Part shown: piece by piece, positions 7,730 through 12,653 of the stretch
Layout: each line of letters opens with the position of its first letter
How positions within the stretch are numbered: the first letter of the stretch is position 1
Assembly: GCA_900772685.1 (NCBI GenBank)
Contig: CAAGRP010000082.1
Coordinates: 1 to 12,653, forward strand
Direction: 5' to 3'
Origin: Lachnospiraceae bacterium
GTDB lineage: Bacteria > Bacillota > Clostridia > Lachnospirales > Lachnospiraceae
Length of the DNA stretch: 12,653 nucleotides
The notes under the pieces: model-generated
What the model saw: the letters and a program-made list of their open reading frames with translations, nothing else
What the model was told of the DNA's origin: nothing
Databases searched by the model: none
Translations under genes and position numbers: made by a program

Positions 7730-7771
7730 AAAAGGACTGTCGCATTATTTAAATCCAGCGGCAGCCCCTTT
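7730..7771 (-). terminator. Possible weak terminator hairpin after dCMP deaminase
   Basis: Arms 7730-7743 and 7758-7771 form a 14-position stem on the minus strand, with two G-U wobbles and one C-A mismatch, around a 14-nt AT-rich loop. It lies about 20 bp past the dCMP deaminase stop codon, where a terminator would be expected. Its only T run (TTTT) is within the stem foot and is followed by GTG, so termination would be inefficient. It may be an attenuating boundary that lets some transcripts continue into the dehydrogenase. Confidence 0.4.
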
Positions 7772-7789
7772 AAACTTTCATTTCCGGTA

Positions 7790-8278
7790 TCAGACAGTGA
7801 ACTTTATCTCCCGTCCCGTAGGAACGTATTTGATAACCTCTACTCCCGCCGACTTCAGCATTCTGATCGAAGCGAGAACAGCAGCCGAATCAGGATATTT
7901 ATTCACTTCATATATAAGGGTCTTTATACCTGCCTGTATTATGGCCTTTGCACACTCGTTGCACGGGAACATAGATACGTACAGCTTTGAGCCCTCGAGC
8001 GAGCCTCCTCTGTAATTGAGTATCGCATTTAACTCACTGTGTGTAACATAAAGATATTTTGTATCTAACGGGTTCTCTTCCTCTCTGCTCCACGGATATT
8101 CGTCATCGGAGCAGCCCCTCGGAAATCCGTTATATCCCATTGATAATATCTTGTTATCCTGGCTGACGATGCATGAGCCGACCTGCGAATTCGGATCCTT
8201 GGAACGCATGCCCGCAAGCTTGGCTACAGCCATAAAATATTCATCCCAGCTGATGTAATCGGTTCTCTTATCGCTCAT
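7790..8278 (-). CDS. Deoxycytidylate (dCMP) deaminase
   Basis: 162-residue zinc deaminase that converts dCMP to dUMP, feeding thymidylate synthesis. The zinc and proton-shuttle motif is H80-S-E82 (HSELNAI) and the second zinc motif is PCNEC (C106, C109), the arrangement of the cytidine/deoxycytidylate deaminase fold. The N-terminal SWDEYFMAVAKLAGMRSKDP and the segment around NGFPRGCSD (50-58) are typical of dCMP deaminases rather than free cytidine deaminases. Bacillus ComEB is a homologue. The usual HAE is HSE here, a conservative change. A GAGGTAGGA site precedes the ATG. It follows rpiB by 22 bp and ends the right-hand operon, just before the hairpin at 7730-7771. Confidence 0.92.
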   Translation of the reverse strand: MSDKRTDYISWDEYFMAVAKLAGMRSKDPNSQVGSCIVSQDNKILSMGYNGFPRGCSDDEYPWSREEENPLDTKYLYVTHSELNAILNYRGGSLEGSKLYVSMFPCNECAKAIIQAGIKTLIYEVNKYPDSAAVLASIRMLKSAGVEVIKYVPTGREIKFTV

Positions 8279-8300
8279 TGTCCTACCTCTATAAGACCTT

Positions 8301-8729
8301 TCAGTCCTCGATCATGGAGATTCTCTTAACGTGACGCTCTCCGTTTGAGAACGGTGTATCAAGGAATGTATCAACTATCTTAAGTGCAAGTCCGGCACCT
8401 ACAACTCTTCCTCCGAAAGCAATGATGTTTGCATCATTGTGCTCTCTTGTAGCCTGAGCCGAGAAGCAGTCAGAAACAACCGCTGCACGGATTCCCTTAA
8501 CCTTGTTTGCTGCTATGGAGATACCGATACCTGTTCCGCAGATAAGGATTCCCTTTTCGCACTCGCCGCTTACGATCGCTTCAGCAACTTTTTTTCCGTA
8601 TACGGGATAGTCACAGGATTCCTTTGTATATGTTCCGTAATCCTTGTACTCGATACCTCTCTCCTCAAGATGAGCCTTAACCTCCTGCATAAGATCATAT
8701 CCGCCATGGTCACATCCTAAAGCTATCAT
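8301..8729 (-). CDS. rpiB: Ribose-5-phosphate isomerase B
   Basis: 142-residue isomerase of the RpiB/LacAB family that interconverts ribulose 5-phosphate and ribose 5-phosphate in the pentose phosphate pathway. Visible active-site elements are CDHGG (6-10), the catalytic cysteine in CGTGIG (64-69), and REHNDAN (95-101) with the ring-opening H97. H133 lies near the C-terminus in ERHVKRI. Length is normal. The ribosome site AGGGAGGAA (8737-8745) is one of the strongest in the window, seven bases before the ATG. It lies 25 bp after the Sua5 gene. Related LacA/LacB or allose-phosphate isomerases share the fold, but the nucleotide and translation neighbours favour ribose 5-phosphate. Confidence 0.95.
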   Translation of the reverse strand: MIALGCDHGGYDLMQEVKAHLEERGIEYKDYGTYTKESCDYPVYGKKVAEAIVSGECEKGILICGTGIGISIAANKVKGIRAAVVSDCFSAQATREHNDANIIAFGGRVVGAGLALKIVDTFLDTPFSNGERHVKRISMIED

Positions 8730-8754
8730 TTTCTTGTTCCTCCCTTTTACCTTT

Positions 8755-9807
8755 TTAATTTAAATTTATTACTTTTTGACCCGCTGCTTTAAGCAGACGG
8801 TTCATAATCGCCGCACCAAGCTCATGTGTGTTGAACGCCTCCGAATAAATAAATTCGGCGCCGATCTCATCGAGCTGTCTTAATGCATCAAAAAGATGCC
8901 TTGCTATATCCTCTTCGTTTTCAAAGCTTCCGAGAGAAATAACCGTTCCCTGTTTATAACTGTCTTTATTTTCACTTGCGCAAAGAACAGCTGCACGTCT
9001 GCCCTCCGCAAGCTTTTCGCTCACAAGCTCGTTGATCTTTTTGATAACAGCCTGCCTGTCTCCGTCGATAACGGTAACATCGCCCTTAGGAGCATAATGT
9101 CTGTATTTCATGCCCGGAGCCTTAGGCTTCACCTTGCTCGTGCTGTCTATTATCGCCCTGTCGATATCCACATGGCCTATTATCTTTGAAATGTATTCCT
9201 CATTATAAAATCCCGGTCTTAATACCATGGGTTCATCGGACGTAAAATCGACTATCGTCGATTCGAGTCCTATATCCACCTCTCCGGCGTCTATTATCAT
9301 ATCTATCCTGTCTGCGAGATCCTCTATGACATGCTCCGCCTTTGTGGGACTGGGACGACCCGAAAGATTTGCACTGGGCGCCGCAATATATCCTCCCGAA
9401 GCAAGTATAAGCTCCCTTGCGACCTTATGACTCGGAAATCTTACCGCTACAGTATCAAGACCTCCTGTAGTTTCATACGGGACAACCTCGCTCTTATTAA
9501 ATATCATCGTAAGAGGTCCCGGCCAGCATTTTTCTCCAAGCCTTCTTGCTTTATCGGGGATATCCTTTACTATATACGAAAGATCCTCCCATGATGCGAT
9601 ATGTATTATAAGAGGATTGTCCGAAGGTCTTCCCTTTGCCGCATATATCTTCTCGGAAGCGCTTTTGTCGAGTGCGTTTCCTCCGAGCCCGTACACGGTT
9701 TCAGTAGGAAATGCGACAAGTCCGCCTTCCTTTATTATGCGTCCGGCCTCCTCTATAAGCGTCCTGTCCGGATCATTTCTGTCTGTTTTGATTATCTTTG
9801 CCTTCAT
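8755..9807 (-). CDS. ywlC: Threonylcarbamoyl-AMP synthase, Sua5/YwlC type
   Basis: 350 residues, the length of two-domain Sua5/YwlC rather than short TsaC. It makes threonylcarbamoyl-AMP from threonine, bicarbonate and ATP. The TsaD complex then uses this to build t6A at position 37 of tRNAs that read ANN codons. The YrdC domain shows FPTETVYGLGGNA (33-45), KGRPSDNPL (58-66) and SANLSGRPSPT (145-155). The linker PGMKYRHYAP (231-240), which covers the active site in Sua5 proteins, leads into the C-terminal Rossmann-like Sua5 domain (about 243-345). The ribosome site is weak (AAGG set far upstream), and the gene starts 21 bp after the coiled-coil gene, so read-through translation from upstream may help. 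The next gene is rpiB, as in Bacillus ywlC-ywlF, but ywlE is absent. Confidence 0.95.
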   Translation of the reverse strand: MKAKIIKTDRNDPDRTLIEEAGRIIKEGGLVAFPTETVYGLGGNALDKSASEKIYAAKGRPSDNPLIIHIASWEDLSYIVKDIPDKARRLGEKCWPGPLTMIFNKSEVVPYETTGGLDTVAVRFPSHKVARELILASGGYIAAPSANLSGRPSPTKAEHVIEDLADRIDMIIDAGEVDIGLESTIVDFTSDEPMVLRPGFYNEEYISKIIGHVDIDRAIIDSTSKVKPKAPGMKYRHYAPKGDVTVIDGDRQAVIKKINELVSEKLAEGRRAAVLCASENKDSYKQGTVISLGSFENEEDIARHLFDALRQLDEIGAEFIYSEAFNTHELGAAIMNRLLKAAGQKVINLN

Positions 9808-9828
9808 AAGAAATATGCCTTGCCCTGA

Positions 9829-10419
9829 TCACTCTTCGTCTTCAAAGCCCTCATCGAGCTCTATATCAAATTCAGATCCGTCTTCATCGTTCATCGCACC
9901 CGATATCTCATGTATCGCTTTAAATGACTGCATGAATTTGTGCTGAACCTGGTTTACGAGCTGGAGAAGCTCATTTATCTCTTCCTGGAGAACATCATAC
10001 TTCTTTTTGCCCTCCGATATCCTCTTGTCTACTTCCTCCTGAGCCTTATCGATAGATAGCTGTGCCTTTTTATTTGCCTCGGCGATAATGCTCTCGCCCT
10101 TTATCCTGGCATCATCCAGAGTCTTTTCGGACTGGATCCTTGTTTCATATACGATCTTTCCGATAGTATTGTAGTTGTCGATATAGCCCTGATATTTTTC
10201 CTCGATATCTTTGTTCAGCTTATCGATCTCACTGTTCTTAGCCGATATCTGCTCATCCTTTTCCGAAACCGACTTCTTAAGCTCTTCTATCTCTTTATCT
10301 TTTTTAGAGGCTTCGGTTTCATATTTATCAATAAGACTGTTTATCTTATTTTGAACATCTTCTTTATCATATCCGCCCATCAGCGTTGTTTTGATCTCTT
10401 CAAAATTAAAATCTGCCAT
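9829..10419 (-). CDS. DivIVA-like coiled-coil protein
   Basis: 196 residues, highly charged and almost wholly helical. After a short N-terminal stretch the sequence GYDKEDVQNKI (16-26) resembles the DivIVA/GpsB membrane-binding start, where a Gly-Tyr pair precedes an Asp-Val-containing helix. Long heptad-rich coiled coils follow (about 27-75 and 95-155). The central segment with repeated A/E/K (SEKTLDDARIKGESIIAEANKK, about 97-118) is like that of DivIVA proteins. The tail (177-196) is strongly acidic. It has no signal peptide or membrane segment. DivIVA-type proteins recruit cell-wall and division factors to curved membrane. That role is inferred from weak similarity plus its place between a cell-wall hydrolase-like gene and housekeeping genes. 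A strong AAAGGGGAT site precedes the ATG. Confidence 0.6.
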   Translation of the reverse strand: MADFNFEEIKTTLMGGYDKEDVQNKINSLIDKYETEASKKDKEIEELKKSVSEKDEQISAKNSEIDKLNKDIEEKYQGYIDNYNTIGKIVYETRIQSEKTLDDARIKGESIIAEANKKAQLSIDKAQEEVDKRISEGKKKYDVLQEEINELLQLVNQVQHKFMQSFKAIHEISGAMNDEDGSEFDIELDEGFEDEE

Positions 10420-10452
10420 AATATCCCCTTTCTTAATAATCCCTTATATTTA

Positions 10453-12207
10453 TCATCCGAGACAGTTTTTCCAGACTTCCCAGACATCCTGTGTTTCTAT
10501 TCCGATCCTCCATGCGGATGCACCCGCAAGACCATACTTGGAAATAAGCTTCAGCTTAAGCTCAAGCGAAGCCGCATCCTCGACCCAGATCGAATAGGTT
10601 GCCTCGCTGTCGGACGCACTTCCCACATACTGTCCTACCGAGTCATCCCACTGTGTTGTTATATTGTGCTCATCTATAAAGCTCTGTATCTCTGTCATAT
10701 TCAGATGAACCGATTCAAAGCTTGTCGATCCGAACTTTTCGACCCATCCTCTTGTATAAAAAGGAACCGCAAGCACTGTCTTTTCGGCAGGCACCTCAAG
10801 AAGAGTATCTTCAATTCCCTGCTCCACGAAAGGAAGCGATGCAACAGAGCCTATCTCATCGGATGATCCCGTATGCTCATCATACCCCATTATTATAACA
10901 TAATCTACGATCTTTGACTGCTCCGATCTCTTATAATATCCGGTATATGTAGGAACATAATTGTCCGTCGATATGACGAGACCATAAGGAGCCGCTGCAA
11001 GCTTTAATTCTCTTAAGAACTGCAGATATGCCGGTGCCTGATCCCTTGTTATCGTCTCAAAATCGACATTTATTCCCTGAAGAGAATAGTTTACCGCAGT
11101 CTCTATCATCTGGCTTATGATCCTTTGTCTGTTTTCCTCACTCGAAATGATCTTTCCCGTAGTGCTGTCTTCCCCAAGATAGTCACCTACGAGTGCCCAG
11201 ATCGAAAGGCCATAGGTATTGTGTGCCTTGTTTACATAATCAGTATCGGCGAATGTTGTCATATTTCCGGCCGCATCCGCAATCCTGAACCATGTCGGGC
11301 TTATGACATTTACATCGCCGGCGTCTGCCATCATACCGTCAAGGTAGATATTATTTGCATTGCTGTCTATATAATGCCATATCATCTTCACGGTCTGTCC
11401 AAATGATGCGGAAGGGAACACATATCTGCTGTCTGCTTCATGTGTCAGCTCTGTTTTATCCGAAAGGATATCATTCTTTACATATCCCGTAAAGCCGTCT
11501 TCCGTTGTAACGCTTGTCCATTCATCGCCCTCTTCAAGTACAGCGACCGTCTGTCCCTTTACAGCCTCCGTTACTATATCGCTTCTTTCATCATTTCTCT
11601 GTCTTATCTTAGAATCCGAAGTAAGCCCTGCGGTATAGACACCGTTCCATTTGTTTCTTATAACTATACGGTCGGGATCCGAATAAACCTGATATTCTAT
11701 ATCCGAATTGTCTATTATGCACTGATCGGATATATAATAATCTTCTCCTTCCTTATAAAGACAGCCGGTGCCGTCATCAGGAGTCCATGTCTTTGTTCCC
11801 TCGGGAAGAGTCATATAAAGTGTGTCACCTTCCAGATAGAAACCGCTGTTTATATAATTCCATACATCCGTGTATAAAATATAATTGGCTCCGTTTATCT
11901 TTCTCGCCGGTGTCTCAAGCACCTTTCCGTTTACGACAACTCCCGTGTCTTCATCTGAAGAGATATGGAACATTTCCTTTTTATTAGCCATATGCGTGCC
12001 GGAGCCCATCCCACCTATAAGAAGCGCTATTATACAGACCGCTGCCACAGCGATCACAAGCCCGGTTATTATCTGCCTGTTCTTTGCATTTTTCTTTTTT
12101 CTTTTCCTTCCGGCGGCAGCTGTCCTTTTCTTTGTCGCAGCCGTTCCGGTCTTTCTGCTTTTCGTGCTGTCTGTTTTTACGTTTTTATTTTTATTATCGT
12201 TCTGCAT
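10453..12207 (-). CDS. Membrane-anchored SH3/GH18 cell-wall hydrolase-like protein
   Basis: 584 residues. Residues 1-44 are very basic and low in complexity, then one membrane helix (about 46-68) with no obvious cleavage site predicts a type II anchor with the body outside the cell. Residues about 88-140 look like a copper-amine-oxidase-N-type domain (VVVNGKVLETPARKINGANY). A bacterial SH3 domain spans about 190-250. The rest is a GH18 barrel: GINVDFE (378-384) is the catalytic strand with acid E384 and D382, GYDEHTG (441-447) is the next conserved strand, and W566 fits the final-strand tryptophan. This layout resembles YaaH/SleL-like spore and cell-wall N-acetylglucosaminidases, so peptidoglycan is a likelier substrate than chitin. 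Substrate is inferred. It starts 46 bp after the DUF308-like gene, with a weak AGGTAG site. It ends 33 bp before the DivIVA-like gene. Confidence 0.85.
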   Translation of the reverse strand: MQNDNKNKNVKTDSTKSRKTGTAATKKRTAAAGRKRKKKNAKNRQIITGLVIAVAAVCIIALLIGGMGSGTHMANKKEMFHISSDEDTGVVVNGKVLETPARKINGANYILYTDVWNYINSGFYLEGDTLYMTLPEGTKTWTPDDGTGCLYKEGEDYYISDQCIIDNSDIEYQVYSDPDRIVIRNKWNGVYTAGLTSDSKIRQRNDERSDIVTEAVKGQTVAVLEEGDEWTSVTTEDGFTGYVKNDILSDKTELTHEADSRYVFPSASFGQTVKMIWHYIDSNANNIYLDGMMADAGDVNVISPTWFRIADAAGNMTTFADTDYVNKAHNTYGLSIWALVGDYLGEDSTTGKIISSEENRQRIISQMIETAVNYSLQGINVDFETITRDQAPAYLQFLRELKLAAAPYGLVISTDNYVPTYTGYYKRSEQSKIVDYVIIMGYDEHTGSSDEIGSVASLPFVEQGIEDTLLEVPAEKTVLAVPFYTRGWVEKFGSTSFESVHLNMTEIQSFIDEHNITTQWDDSVGQYVGSASDSEATYSIWVEDAASLELKLKLISKYGLAGASAWRIGIETQDVWEVWKNCLG

Positions 12208-12253
12208 TTCTACCTAATAAATGTAATGACGTAAGAGTCAAAATCCGTCCTCA

Positions 12254-12547
12254 TCAGTTATTTTCAACGATCGAAAGTATTCCCGCAATTATAAGAAGGA
12301 TACCTACTATAATAAATACCACAGATACCGTTCCTCTCTGATTGAAGAGAAATACCACTCCGCATAATGTAAGCAGTATGGGTCTTAAGCCCTCGGGTCT
12401 TAATATCGAATCGTTTACGGCTCTCTTTTTAAAGAATTCCACAAGCTTGAATATACCGACTACGATCATTGCTATAGCTATCATATAGAAGATCATCGAT
12501 ATCATAAACCAGCCTGCGAAAAGGATAGCTATACCGAATACCAGCAT
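12254..12547 (-). CDS. Small DUF308-like membrane protein, probably 5'-truncated
   Basis: 97 residues with four hydrophobic segments (about 1-13, 14-36, 55-69 and 73-93). These are rich in Gly and Ile and spaced like HdeD/DUF308 proteins, which usually have about six helices. Its function is unknown. Upstream of the ATG the same frame stays open for 11 codons and reads as protein (VNEFVISG...), continuing the first helix. It then hits TAG at 12581-12583. No ATG, GTG or TTG lies in that stretch, and the ribosome site is poor (GGAA close to the start). The original gene therefore probably began further upstream and was cut near 12575-12583. It may now be a remnant. Alternatively the upstream match is chance and this is a short intact gene. 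Confidence 0.5.
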   Translation of the reverse strand: MLVFGIAILFAGWFMISMIFYMIAIAMIVVGIFKLVEFFKKRAVNDSILRPEGLRPILLTLCGVVFLFNQRGTVSVVFIIVGILLIIAGILSIVENN

Positions 12548-12653
12548 TATCGTTCCGGAAATAACAAATTCATTTACAAGCTATAAAGGATTTATTGGTT
12601 CAGATAATGTATACGAAGCCGCTGTTAGCGATTTGTTTACAGTTATGTCTCAC
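12548..12653 (+). other. Right-edge segment: open + strand frame, possible gene fragment
   Basis: No complete gene. On the + strand, the frame starting at 12582 is open to the window end for 24 codons (YKGFIGSDNV... to ...FTVMSH) and reads like amphipathic protein. It also stays open to the left into the antisense of the DUF308-like gene, with no start codon at the junction. A second + frame is also open here, and one minus frame ends in TAG at 12581-12583, so the coding call is weak. The segment may belong to a different gene or mobile element joined here. I do not recognise it. Confidence 0.2.

Noticed and set aside
9617..9946. 109-codon + strand frame opposite Sua5 and the coiled-coil gene
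   Set aside because: It is antisense to a clearly conserved YrdC domain and crosses a gene boundary; a shadow frame.
12581..12653. End of an upstream minus-strand gene, stop at 12581-12583
   Set aside because: The minus frame ending in TAG stays open for only about 22 codons before another stop within the window. It gives no recognisable family and competes with an equally open + strand frame, so neither is called as a gene.

Overview
The window reads as a chromosomal segment from a low-to-moderate GC Gram-positive anaerobe of the Clostridia, most likely Lachnospiraceae. This is inferred from the strong AGGAGG-type ribosome binding sites, the use of TTG and GTG starts, the Sua5 / RpiB / dCMP deaminase cluster, and a membrane-anchored GH18 protein with a bacterial SH3 domain. 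No ribosomal RNA is present, so the family-level placement is an inference. All eleven supported protein genes lie on the minus strand, so the functional order runs from the right edge (about 12,550) to the left (about 570).

Right block (12547 to 7790, minus strand): a small DUF308-like membrane protein whose 5' end looks damaged; a 584-residue membrane-anchored SH3/GH18 cell-wall protein; a DivIVA-like coiled-coil protein; threonylcarbamoyl-AMP synthase (Sua5/YwlC); ribose-5-phosphate isomerase B; and a dCMP deaminase. Gaps are 21 to 46 bp, consistent with one transcription unit. The Sua5-RpiB-dCMP deaminase order resembles the ywlC-ywlF region of Bacillus and the related cluster of clostridia, without ywlE.

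Middle (7771 to 6629): an imperfect hairpin follows the deaminase gene, then a D-2-hydroxyacid dehydrogenase with a TTG start. After it lies a near-consensus sigma-A promoter (TTGACA, 17 bp, TAAAAT) with a leader of roughly 34 nt, too short for a T-box.

Left block (6628 to 570, minus strand): tyrS, alaS, a small alarmone (p)ppGpp synthetase and a clpX-family gene. They are separated by 27, 17 and 3 bp and end in an intrinsic terminator 8 bp after the clpX stop. The unit joins tRNA charging, the alarmone made when charging fails, and an AAA+ unfoldase. The ClpX is atypical: it has an acidic N-terminal extension, SKN in place of the RKH substrate loop, and no adjacent clpP.

Left non-coding region (1 to 531): two near-identical ~103-bp direct repeats, the second opening a 130-bp element closed by perfect 20-bp inverted repeats. 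The element's + strand folds into a compact branched structure with two GNRA loops. It is the least explained sequence here and looks like a mobile repeat or structured RNA. A separate hairpin lies at 40 to 88.

The right edge (12548 to 12653) contains no complete gene. It has an open + strand frame running off the window and may be a rearrangement junction.
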